From Terriglobia bacterium (lineage in GTDB: Bacteria > Acidobacteriota > Terriglobia > Bryobacterales > Bryobacteraceae): a stretch of 64,000 nucleotides of DNA. The position numbers were made by a program, and so were the translations under genes. Below the pieces are notes generated by a model. The model had not been told where the DNA came from. It did no database searches and was given only the letters and a program-made list of their open reading frames with translations. Where the stretch lies: positions 16,148 through 80,147 of the forward strand of contig JAJPHS010000152.1 of assembly GCA_021325175.1 (NCBI GenBank), given 5' to 3'. This document shows positions 7,976 through 16,429 of the stretch, in pieces. Each line of letters starts with the position of its first letter. The stretch's first letter is position 1.

Positions 7976-10756
7976 TCAAGGGCCCATTCGCAGACTACGC
8001 CGGAAGGGAGCCGCAAGCGGCGTCGCGTAGCCGACCAGACAGTATTGATCGAGTGCGAAGAGCACAACGCTTTCAAATCCCTTGCCCAACGCGCTCCGCG
8101 CTTCCTTGAGCCACGGCGTCGTCGGATCGTTGACGCCCACCAGGTGTGAGCTCTGCGCCGACGGAAAACTTATGCTGGATGGAAAAGTGATCGACGATTC
8201 CGCCAAATCGAGATTCCGGCTGAAAGTAAAGCCAAAATTTTCCGTCTTCAGAACCGCGAGCGCGGACGGCGTCCAGGCGGATTGCGGAAAGTTGATCGCC
8301 TGGTTGAATGAGGTTTGGTTTGTGTCCCTCGGATAAAGCACCTCGAACCGGCAGTTCGGCTGCGCTGCCCGCGCATATGAGGCAAGCGTGTTCGTAAAAT
8401 TCCCGATGAGCGATGAAAGGAACGCGGCCACCTCCGGATAGCTCGCCGGATCGACTGTATTCGTCGTGATCACCGGCATGGAAAATCCGTACTGCGCCAA
8501 AAACTGCGCTTGCGTCCAGGCATCGTAGAACGGCATTCCTGAAAAGTTTGTTCCGGCTCCGTCGTTTGGGAAATACCACCACTGTACTTCGCCGAATTGC
8601 AAAAACGGCTGCAATCCAGCCGATGCCTGAAGGTCCGCCATCAGCGCGTAAGCCTGCTGCCAAAAGGCCAAGCTGGCGGAAGAAAAATTGGTTTGCAGCG
8701 AAGGCGTCGGCAAAAGAATCGGATCGCCGGCCGGACCGCGCTGCGCAATCCCCGCCGCCGCGGACGGATCGCCGTTGCCCAGCTCCATGCTGAACGCCGC
8801 CGTCGCTTCAATTCCGTAACTTTGAAGCGCCGCGAAAAAACTTGCGTGCCAGTCTCGCGCCGCCCGGTTCACAACCGGCGAAGCATCTAGATCGGTATAC
8901 CAGTTTCCGTCGATTCCGCCGGCCAAAGCCGCCCCGGACGCGGTCACGCTGAAATTGCTGCTGGTGGTGGACGCCGAAATTCCGATCGAGTTGCCCGCAG
9001 CCCCCATGGCGCGCGATTGTATCGTCAGAACGTTTCCCGCGGCGCTGGCCCAAACCGCCGTATAACCGCGGTTCAGTTCAATCGCGAATGCCGTGGCCAT
9101 CATTTCGGCGGTCATTCCCATGTGGACCAGTTTGGTCAGCGTTAGCGTTGATCCGGATTGCACCAAATCCAGCGTTACCGTGGAACTGAACTCGGGCGTT
9201 CCGGAAAACGTCACGGTCGCCGTGGCGTAAGCCGTCCCCTGGCGAATGATTTCGTAAAACCACAGCGCGCCGCAATAGTGATTCTGCCGGCCCTTAAAGC
9301 CGAGCGAATCGATCATCCAGGCGGTGCGCTCCGGCGCCAGCGCAAGCGAATGCTCGGTGTCCCAGTCCGTCGCCAAGGTGATCGCAGACTGAGCCGGAAA
9401 CACCGGGAGCGCCGTCGTGGGCACGGCCAGTTCGATGAAGTCGAAATAGAAATCGGCCGCAGCCGGTCCGCTGTGCGTGAGGGTCACCTGATGCGATCCC
9501 GCGCCGTAGGATCCCACCGGGTATCGGAACAATACATCCTCCCCGGCGATCAGCAGATTCGCCACGCCCGCTGTGGAGCCATCCACTGTGATCGCGACCT
9601 GCGCGCCATTTCCCGTATAACGCAGCCCCAAGTATAGTGTGTGGCTCTGAACGGCATCATAAGTACACGAAACCGAATTCCCCGGCGTTGACGTATAACT
9701 GATCGTTCCGCCCGAATAATTTCCCGCCGATCTGCTCCACCCGCCCGCGGGAGAGTAGATGACGGCGGGATCATCATCTTCGATCCGTAGACTCCCCGGA
9801 CCAGCCACGGAGTAATTCCGATTCGAACCAGTTACCGTCCAGTTGGAAACAACGACGGCAAATTCGCTGCGCTGGTAAGCGCCGGATTGCAAAGCCGCCG
9901 CATACGTCCAGCGCAGTTTTCGGATGCTTTGGGTTGGAATGGCTACCGGGTTCCCGCTCAAATCCGGAGACGTATAACCCTGAAGCGAACTGAAATCGAG
10001 CGTCACCCGCCATTGCGTGGGCGACGTTCCATTCGCGAATGTTTTCCACGGCGCATCCCAGGTCTCGGCTCCGGTCGAAAACGTATACATGCCGAAGATG
10101 TTTCCATTCGCGCCCGCCGTGCTCGTTGCGATCGGCTGCCCTGAAGTGTAATAAACGCGAATCGTATTCCCATTCGCCGCCGCCTTCAGAAGCGCCGAGA
10201 ATGAATTGATGCTCGCCGCCAGATTGGTAATGATCGTGGCGAGCGTGTCGCCGCCGAAAACCTGGTAAGTATACTGCTCCTGGAAAAACGCGAGCCCGAC
10301 AGAATCGCCCGCCGCGGCGGTGCCCGATAACGTGAAATCGGCGTAAGCGCACTGATAACTGCCCGCCACCGGTGTCGCATGGGAGAGCAGTGGCACCCGG
10401 TAGATCGTCTCCGTTCCGCCGTCCGGTGTCGCCCATACCCGGAGTGACGGCCAGTCCACCGTCGCGTACAAGGTCGAGTCTATGGGAATGCAGTTGCTGC
10501 GCGTCTCATCATAAGTCAGAACTAACTGGCTCAAATCGCCATCGGGCAGATTTCGAAACGCCGGATGTTCGTGCGTGTTATCGCGATTCCACTCGATCAC
10601 CGCCCAGTCGGCCTGCTGGCGCCAGGAACCCGACAGCGTAAATCCGCTGCTGGATGTGCTGCTCAGTGCCGCCACCGCCGATCCGCCGCCCGAAGGTTCG
10701 AAAAAGTAGCATTGCAGGTCCTGATTCGGCGTTAACTTCTGAAGAATGTCCGGCAT
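7976..10756 (-). CDS. Phage tail-tip/fibre protein with glycosidase-like C-terminal barrel
   Basis: The protein has 926 residues and is the last gene of the virion module. The first two thirds are rich in Ser, Thr, Gly and aromatic residues in beta-strand-like patterns. They include a stretch resembling a carbohydrate-binding jelly roll around residues 330-440 (YSPAGGWSRSAGNYSGGTI, TLYLGLRYTGNGAQVAI). The last third (about 620-926) looks like a TIM-barrel hydrolase, with FLQFGEVQWWYFPN carrying a candidate catalytic Glu and LYPRDTN and VVLFALDQY as further strands. In gene transfer agents the last large tail gene also carries a TIM-barrel domain. Likely role: surface recognition or cell-wall/capsule digestion. 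It is not similar enough to any named family for me to give a symbol. Confidence 0.65.
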   Translation of the reverse strand: MPDILQKLTPNQDLQCYFFEPSGGGSAVAALSSTSSSGFTLSGSWRQQADWAVIEWNRDNTHEHPAFRNLPDGDLSQLVLTYDETRSNCIPIDSTLYATVDWPSLRVWATPDGGTETIYRVPLLSHATPVAGSYQCAYADFTLSGTAAAGDSVGLAFFQEQYTYQVFGGDTLATIITNLAASINSFSALLKAAANGNTIRVYYTSGQPIATSTAGANGNIFGMYTFSTGAETWDAPWKTFANGTSPTQWRVTLDFSSLQGYTSPDLSGNPVAIPTQSIRKLRWTYAAALQSGAYQRSEFAVVVSNWTVTGSNRNYSVAGPGSLRIEDDDPAVIYSPAGGWSRSAGNYSGGTISYTSTPGNSVSCTYDAVQSHTLYLGLRYTGNGAQVAITVDGSTAGVANLLIAGEDVLFRYPVGSYGAGSHQVTLTHSGPAAADFYFDFIELAVPTTALPVFPAQSAITLATDWDTEHSLALAPERTAWMIDSLGFKGRQNHYCGALWFYEIIRQGTAYATATVTFSGTPEFSSTVTLDLVQSGSTLTLTKLVHMGMTAEMMATAFAIELNRGYTAVWASAAGNVLTIQSRAMGAAGNSIGISASTTSSNFSVTASGAALAGGIDGNWYTDLDASPVVNRAARDWHASFFAALQSYGIEATAAFSMELGNGDPSAAAGIAQRGPAGDPILLPTPSLQTNFSSASLAFWQQAYALMADLQASAGLQPFLQFGEVQWWYFPNDGAGTNFSGMPFYDAWTQAQFLAQYGFSMPVITTNTVDPASYPEVAAFLSSLIGNFTNTLASYARAAQPNCRFEVLYPRDTNQTSFNQAINFPQSAWTPSALAVLKTENFGFTFSRNLDLAESSITFPSSISFPSAQSSHLVGVNDPTTPWLKEARSALGKGFESVVLFALDQYCLVGYATPLAAPFRRSLRMGP

Positions 10757-10762
10757 GGGCTG

Positions 10763-13700
10763 CTATAAACGGATAATTACCGTCAGGTCCCGCCCCGGTG
10801 TGCCGGAAGCTCCCGGCACCGATAGAATGTCCAGGAAAACCTGAGCGCCTCCGCTCAGCGGCGGTAGCCCGAATCCATTCACGGAATTCGATATCGTTGC
10901 GCCATCCGGGATCGTCAAGGCGCAATAAATTGCGCTGCCCTGGCGGAGTTGAAGCTGCACTGCTCCGCCGCTCGGCGCCTGGCCAAGCACCGCGAAGATG
11001 TCGCGCGCGGCAAGCGAGCTCTCCACGACGAGCGGTGGCGCCGCCCCAGCCTGAATCGCAAGATATCCGTCCACCTGGATCGAAAGTTGCCCGCCGGCAA
11101 GCGTTCGCAATCCTTGGTCGGCCGTCCCGCCGAAAGACACCCCCGTCGACGGACTATTCCCGTGAACGTTGGTCACATAGAATTCAGCCGCGCCGATGCG
11201 TACGTCCGGCAAAAAGATCGATGCGCTATAACTTCCGCTTGCGGGACTCCCGAAAAAATCACCGACGAATGGCACGATCGTGACATCTCTTTGCAGAGGA
11301 TACGCCAGCGCGCCCGCCGGATGCGCCGCGGCCGTGCTTCCGTGCGATCCCCGGCTGATCTGATATTGCGTGCCCCCGCCTTCAACCGCGATCACCTCGA
11401 CGATCTCGCCCTCGATTTGAATCAAATCATCAATCCCCGACGGACCCGCGGCATTCAGAGTTATCGTCGTGTCCGTCGCAGAGATCCCCGCCGCAAGGCT
11501 AAAGCCGGTCGGGCTGCTCAGCTCGTTCCAATAAAACAGGGTCAACGTTCCCGCCGAAATGGTGTGCGTATTTGTCAGATCGGTAAATCCGATTCCAACC
11601 AGATCCACCGTTCCCTGCGCCGCCAAACTCAACCCAAAGGCAGGACCCGGCGGAATGTCCGCGTCCACCCCGCCGCCCGCCGCGCCGCCGATCTGCCACC
11701 GCGTCACCGGGTTCAGCTCCGGAGAGCTCTCCTGATTTAGCGCGTTCGCCGATCGCCCCGCAATCTCTACCGTCGCTCCGTGCTGATTCGGCGCCTGAAT
11801 CAGCGCCGGACTCGTCGCGCTGAATCCGCCGAAATTCCACGTCGAATTGGCGACCACGAAGTAGCTGGTCGCGTCGGGTGCGATGGTCCAGGCCGGTGAA
11901 ACCGTGATCGTCGTCGGCGTGTTTGCGATCACTGCGCGCTCCTGCGTCGCGCCGGTTCCGCGAGTGATTCTTACCACTGCTCCGGCGAATTCGTTTGCCG
12001 CCATCCCCAGGCCGTTGTTGCCGATCGTTGTCGGTGAATAGATTTGCGCCGGCGCTTCCGGTTGAAGCTCCAGCCTCCAGTAGAAATTCGCATGATCGTA
12101 ATTTCCATCCGGCGGACCTTGCAGTCGCGGCGCGCCGCCGGTATCGGTGTACGTCGCGCCCACGGCGACATTCGAAGCAATGAGCAACAATTCCTGTGGA
12201 TTCAATCCACGATAGACATTAAATCCCGTGGTTCCCGAAGAAAAACTGAGAGAGGAAAGCGTAACCGTGTTCGTATTTGACCCGGATGGGATCGTCGCCG
12301 GCACTACAAAAGACAGCGCGCTCTCACCGCCGCTTCCGTCCAGCGCGCTGATCGCGTAGTAATACGTTTGTCCTCCCGCGAGCGTGCCGCCCGTCGGGCT
12401 TACCGCTGCATTCAAACTCAGCAGCGGAATCGAGACCCCCGTTGCCGCTGGTTTCGCCGGCGGATCGAAAGCGACGCTGAGTGAAATCGTGAACGTCCCA
12501 TCGCTTGCCTCGCTCGATGTCTCCGTAATCCCGAACTGATCAATTCCGTTCGCATCGATCACGCTCCCGACAAGCGGACGGGGCAGCCCGACTCCACCGC
12601 CCGGCTGGCGTCCCACTCCCGTCGTGCCCGCATTCCCCGTCGTGTACCACTCGTCGTCGTGCCACTGCGCCGTGACTTTCAGCGTTTGAAAATTCTGCCC
12701 CGGCATCAAACGCACCACTCGAAACGGCTGCCGCTCTAATCCTTCCTTGACGTAGGTGACGGTAATAATGTCCCCCGGCGCCAGCCCGATTCCTTTCACA
12801 GTCGTCTCAAAATCAATGTATTGGTAGCCGTGGATGCTCTTATTAAGCTGAAGCGTGAGGGCGCGCGTCGCCTGATCGAAATTCGGCAAACCCAACGCCA
12901 GATAAGTCGCGGTCACCTGCCGGTTCGTCCGTAGCGCATCGTCGACATCCACCACCGACACGCTGTCCTGCTGATATTGATTGAACTCGTCTTGAAATTC
13001 CACGCTCAGCCGGTTCGCCGTCGCCGCAGTACTCTGCGACCACAACCGGATCGAAGGATCTCCGTTCGCCTTCCGGGCCAATCCCGAAAACGTCGCCGAC
13101 CCGTCGCTGAATTCATACGCCGGCCAGCCGCCGTTCAACGGCTCCGTGCTGTTGCTTCCTTCTGGCAGTGCGGGCTGTTGCAGCGCAAGGCTGTTTTCGA
13201 CCCTCAGCGTCAGCAGCCCGCCGTTGTCATACGTCAATATCAGCGACGACCCGTTTCGAATTCCGATCGCCACCTCCGCCGCGCTTCTTGGCTGGGTCAG
13301 CACCAGGTTGCACTGAAACCGCGGAGTCGCCACCGTGTTGCCGTTCATGTCCGTTGTTTCGATTGGCTGCGCGCAATAGTCAGCCGCCGTAGCGAAACTC
13401 TCCAGATCGATTTCGCTCGTCAGCCATCCGCTCCGCCGCAGCACGTCCAGCAACACCCACGCCGGATTGTTTGTGAAAGACGTTCCAAGCGAATGTCCGG
13501 ACGCATCAAACTGCTCCAGATGCAGGCCATTCAGCAATACTCGAATTTGCGGCAGTGACGTTCCGTCGCTGATCGCGTTCGGGACCACCACGCTCATCAT
13601 CGCCATGCTTCCGTAAGGATCGCCAAGCGGATTGCCGTTCGAATCCGTAAAATTCGGATCGAACGCGCCATTGCGCGTCCCGCTTGTGACGATGTTGAAC

Positions 13701-14689
13701 CATCCCGTCGCCGTCATATTGACGCCGCTTTGTCCCTGCGGAATATTGATCCCGTTCACCAGCACCGTAATCGCGCTGTCGATCGGCCCCATCCCCAGCA
13801 GCACTTCCATGCGCGTCAGATTCCCGTCATTTCGCGCGAACACGATCGGCGGTTCATACCACGCCGTCCCGTAAACCAGCGGAACGTAATTGTTATAAAT
13901 CGTCAGGTTGTCCTGAACAGCGGAAAGTTGTTTCCCGCTTTCCCCGAAGCTGCGCACCAGAATCTGCGGCGGAACAAACTCGATTCCGCCGAACCGCGCC
14001 GTGGCATTCGCATTCGCGTCGCTCGAAAACATTCCGCGCGCAATACAGGACGCTCGCGAATAATCGCAGGACGTATAAGGAACGCCGCCATTCAAATTCC
14101 CCACGCCGCCGCTCAAATCCGCGGAGTATCCGCACTTGTAAAGCGTTGAATAGGAGCCCTTCGCGCCGCCATCCAGCGCTTCCTGCCGCTGTGCCGCGTT
14201 CGCCGGAAAAATCCACGGGCATAATCGCTGGATCTGCGTCTCCGGCAAGATAATGCGTTGCAGGCTCAGGCGATTATTGAACGAAACTCGAAAGCTCGTC
14301 TCGGTGATTTCCTCCGGCGGATTCGCAACGCCCTGAAACATCACTCTGGACTCCGAAGCCGCCGCGCCTCCTGCAAGATCGTAAAACAGGAAAGTAATCG
14401 TGACCTGCGCGCCCTTAAATCCCACCTCGCGCTCGATTTGTGAATAATGCGAATCCGCGTTCGCCAGCGTAACGCTGATCAGCGCGGTCCCGTCCAGCCC
14501 GTCATTCGATGACGCCCGCAGGTCATACAAGTTGTGCTTGATCAATCGGGCGCTGTACGCGTTGCCGTTCACCGTAACCGCGTGCGTCGCCCATCGCTCC
14601 ACCGCGCCCGAGCTCAGCGTGCAATCGAACAAAAACAGCGGTGTCGGAGGAGCTTCCGTCTCCTTCAAAACATCGATCGTCATGGGCAT
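10763..14689 (-). CDS. Fused tail hub protein (lambda gpL-like domain plus gpJ-like domains)
   Basis: The protein has 1308 residues. Residues 1-220 look like the upper tail-hub domain (DUF2163/gpL type): a beta barrel ending in a four-cysteine motif, Cys157 in CPWIFP, Cys186 in CGYSAD, Cys208 in SCDYSRAS and Cys215 in SCIARGMF. In lambda gpL the corresponding region binds a 4Fe-4S cluster. Residues about 220-700 resemble the central part of tail-tip protein J (LNKSIHGYQYIDFETTV, LAPGDIITVTYV, PGQNFQTLKV). A fibronectin-III-like module follows at about 740-840 (TYYYAISALDGSGGESA, TGFNVYRGLN), then further beta domains. It should form the baseplate hub that contacts the host surface. It overlaps neither neighbour and is spaced 3-6 bases from both. 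Confidence 0.78.
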   Translation of the reverse strand: MPMTIDVLKETEAPPTPLFLFDCTLSSGAVERWATHAVTVNGNAYSARLIKHNLYDLRASSNDGLDGTALISVTLANADSHYSQIEREVGFKGAQVTITFLFYDLAGGAAASESRVMFQGVANPPEEITETSFRVSFNNRLSLQRIILPETQIQRLCPWIFPANAAQRQEALDGGAKGSYSTLYKCGYSADLSGGVGNLNGGVPYTSCDYSRASCIARGMFSSDANANATARFGGIEFVPPQILVRSFGESGKQLSAVQDNLTIYNNYVPLVYGTAWYEPPIVFARNDGNLTRMEVLLGMGPIDSAITVLVNGINIPQGQSGVNMTATGWFNIVTSGTRNGAFDPNFTDSNGNPLGDPYGSMAMMSVVVPNAISDGTSLPQIRVLLNGLHLEQFDASGHSLGTSFTNNPAWVLLDVLRRSGWLTSEIDLESFATAADYCAQPIETTDMNGNTVATPRFQCNLVLTQPRSAAEVAIGIRNGSSLILTYDNGGLLTLRVENSLALQQPALPEGSNSTEPLNGGWPAYEFSDGSATFSGLARKANGDPSIRLWSQSTAATANRLSVEFQDEFNQYQQDSVSVVDVDDALRTNRQVTATYLALGLPNFDQATRALTLQLNKSIHGYQYIDFETTVKGIGLAPGDIITVTYVKEGLERQPFRVVRLMPGQNFQTLKVTAQWHDDEWYTTGNAGTTGVGRQPGGGVGLPRPLVGSVIDANGIDQFGITETSSEASDGTFTISLSVAFDPPAKPAATGVSIPLLSLNAAVSPTGGTLAGGQTYYYAISALDGSGGESALSFVVPATIPSGSNTNTVTLSSLSFSSGTTGFNVYRGLNPQELLLIASNVAVGATYTDTGGAPRLQGPPDGNYDHANFYWRLELQPEAPAQIYSPTTIGNNGLGMAANEFAGAVVRITRGTGATQERAVIANTPTTITVSPAWTIAPDATSYFVVANSTWNFGGFSATSPALIQAPNQHGATVEIAGRSANALNQESSPELNPVTRWQIGGAAGGGVDADIPPGPAFGLSLAAQGTVDLVGIGFTDLTNTHTISAGTLTLFYWNELSSPTGFSLAAGISATDTTITLNAAGPSGIDDLIQIEGEIVEVIAVEGGGTQYQISRGSHGSTAAAHPAGALAYPLQRDVTIVPFVGDFFGSPASGSYSASIFLPDVRIGAAEFYVTNVHGNSPSTGVSFGGTADQGLRTLAGGQLSIQVDGYLAIQAGAAPPLVVESSLAARDIFAVLGQAPSGGAVQLQLRQGSAIYCALTIPDGATISNSVNGFGLPPLSGGAQVFLDILSVPGASGTPGRDLTVIIRL

Positions 14690-14692
14690 CCG

Positions 14693-15487
14693 TCAACCCT
14701 CCGTATCCACGATCTGGATCACCGCATCGTAAACATCGATCCCTTGCGCCGTCACGCTGAAGTTGTCGCTGCCAAATCGCGTCTTGGAGTAAACTCCCCC
14801 CTTCGCGTTCGTTTGCTTGTAATCGGAAGGCGCCAGTTGCGCCTCTACCTGCATCCCGAACACGTCCACCGTCGCCCCCGAATCGAGCTGCGCTCCAAAA
14901 GTCACCTGCGAAGTGCTCTGCCCGAGGTTGCCCGCCAGCACAATCCGCGACCACGCTCCGCTCAGCGCGAACGTTTTCGCCAGATTCGCCCCCGTCGTAA
15001 AAGCCGTCAGCGTCACATTCGATGTTCCCGCCGCCCGCGCCCAGGCGCTAATGCAATACTCGAAAGTTCCCGGAACGCTCAACACCTGCGCCACCGAAGC
15101 CGCCGCCTCTCCCGTATTCGTGATGCGCGTCGCGCGTGTCGTACCCAGCGGATCCGCAACCCCGGACGTCAACTGGATCAGAGGCCCGTTCGTCCAGGCG
15201 CCCGCACCCAAATTCTCGCTCTGCGCCAGCAGATTCCCCGTCGGATCCAGGAACGTGAACGTCTGCCACATTCCCGACGTCGCCTGATATAGCGCTTCGA
15301 TCGCGTTCCACTCCGCGGCCGTCATACCCGTTGCGTGCAGTTCCCATGCCTTCGCCGCGCCATCCGGATCGCCAAAAATCCACACGCTTCCATCCGCCAT
15401 TACGTTCATCGCCGTCCGCTGAACGGATGTCTTCTTCACCGGATACAACGCCGAAGCGCCCGTCACGAGTTGTGGAAAAACAAGCAT
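14693..15487 (-). CDS. Dit-like distal tail protein with inserted carbohydrate-binding-like domain
   Basis: The protein has 264 residues. The N-terminal 80 residues align by eye with the next-upstream gene product: FPQLVTGASALYP matches FPQLKTGVVAQYP, and both have a later strand ending in FxFxDPxxG. Gene order and this pattern fit the DUF2460/distal tail family. Residues about 88-215 form a separate beta-sandwich-like block (SENLGAGAWTNGPLIQL, then FEYCISAWARA and SGAWSRIVLAGNL) typical of carbohydrate-binding-like modules in phage tails. The last 40 residues return to tail-protein-like strands. Its ATG overlaps the upstream stop (TGATG). Confidence 0.7.
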   Translation of the reverse strand: MLVFPQLVTGASALYPVKKTSVQRTAMNVMADGSVWIFGDPDGAAKAWELHATGMTAAEWNAIEALYQATSGMWQTFTFLDPTGNLLAQSENLGAGAWTNGPLIQLTSGVADPLGTTRATRITNTGEAAASVAQVLSVPGTFEYCISAWARAAGTSNVTLTAFTTGANLAKTFALSGAWSRIVLAGNLGQSTSQVTFGAQLDSGATVDVFGMQVEAQLAPSDYKQTNAKGGVYSKTRFGSDNFSVTAQGIDVYDAVIQIVDTEG

Positions 15488-15846
15488 CAGCTTCGGTTCT
15501 CCCGAATCACCAACTGCATCCTCCCGTCCTGCGGACCCGCAAACTCCACCTCCAGCCGGTCGTTCGCGAAACTACAGCTCGGATAGACCGTTCCATCGAA
15601 TGGATCGGTGAACGAAAACATCCCCGCGCGGCCGCCCTGTTCTTCAAAAAACGACTCCACCGCCGCCAGCTCCGATTCATCGAGCCGTTCGTAATGGATC
15701 GTCCAACTCCTCAGCGGCGCTCCATACCCCGCAAACCGTTGCTCGCTCCCATCCAGGAAACGAATCACCTGCGTCGGCAAATTTCGCCGCCGATCCGCTG
15801 GATACTGCGCAACCACCCCGGTTTTTAATTGCGGAAACGAAGCCAC
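15487..15846 (-). CDS. Dit-like distal tail protein, short copy (DUF2460-like)
   Basis: A 119-residue protein starting with GTG at 15846, one base after the stop of the tape-measure gene. It has the compact pattern FPQLKTGVVAQYP, then RFLDGSEQRFAG, WTIHYERLDESELAAV and FSFTDPFDGT, which I associate with the small phage distal-tail proteins encoded right after the tape measure. It would join the tail tube to the hub. The next gene is a longer homologue, so this pair looks like a tandem duplication in which one copy gained a domain. Confidence 0.7.
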   Translation of the reverse strand: MASFPQLKTGVVAQYPADRRRNLPTQVIRFLDGSEQRFAGYGAPLRSWTIHYERLDESELAAVESFFEEQGGRAGMFSFTDPFDGTVYPSCSFANDRLEVEFAGPQDGRMQLVIRENRS

Positions 15847-15847
15847 G

Positions 15848-16429
15848 CTACACCGCCCGGACGACGTCGTTTAATGTCGTCGATGTCAGCATCGCCTGTC
15901 TCACCGCCTGCGCGATATCGTCGCTGTGATCCAGAAAGGATTGGCTGTCCAGAGCCTGAACCTGCACCGTGATCTGCGTCGATTGCGCCGGCACGGGATT
16001 CGGCAACCCTCCCGAGCCTTCATTCACCGCGAACACCCCCGCCTGGCTCGAACCGATCCCCAAAGTCGCGTTCACCGTCGCCGGAGCTATATAAGGAACC
16101 AGCGGCGCAGTCTCACTCGAGCCTCCGCCGCCAAACAAGCTCATCAAGCCCGAAATCAGCGGGCTCAGCCCCAATCCGAATCCCAGAACGCTCTCCAGCG
16201 TGCTTCCGACTGACTTCGCGTTCGACCCGCCCTGCCCTTTTTCGCTCGTATTCTGCGCAACCGCTTCCGTGTTCTGCTCCATCGTTTCGATCTGCGTCTG
16301 ATTGATCGTTTGCAGTTGCTGCAATTGCTGCGTGATCGTCGTCAACTGATCCGACAACACGCTGCTCTGGGCCGAAGCCGCCCCGCCCAGCACTGCCGTC
16401 ACCGCATTAAGTGGATTTGTGTTCGCCAT
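15848..16429 (-). CDS. Very short tape-measure-like tail protein
   Basis: The protein has 193 residues. Its position, directly after the frameshifted chaperone pair and before the Dit-like genes, is that of the tape-measure protein. Residues 20-65 are Gln/Thr/Asn-rich with heptad-like spacing (QLTTITQQLQQLQTINQ), suggesting a coiled coil. Residues 85-105 are hydrophobic (GFGLGLSPLISGLMSLFGG), a feature of tape measures that insert into membranes. Typical siphophage tape measures have 700-1500 residues, so the tail should be very short; RcGTA, as I recall, also has a short one. The start is supported by GGGGAG before the ATG. Function rests mainly on gene order. Confidence 0.6.
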   Translation of the reverse strand: MANTNPLNAVTAVLGGAASAQSSVLSDQLTTITQQLQQLQTINQTQIETMEQNTEAVAQNTSEKGQGGSNAKSVGSTLESVLGFGLGLSPLISGLMSLFGGGGSSETAPLVPYIAPATVNATLGIGSSQAGVFAVNEGSGGLPNPVPAQSTQITVQVQALDSQSFLDHSDDIAQAVRQAMLTSTTLNDVVRAV

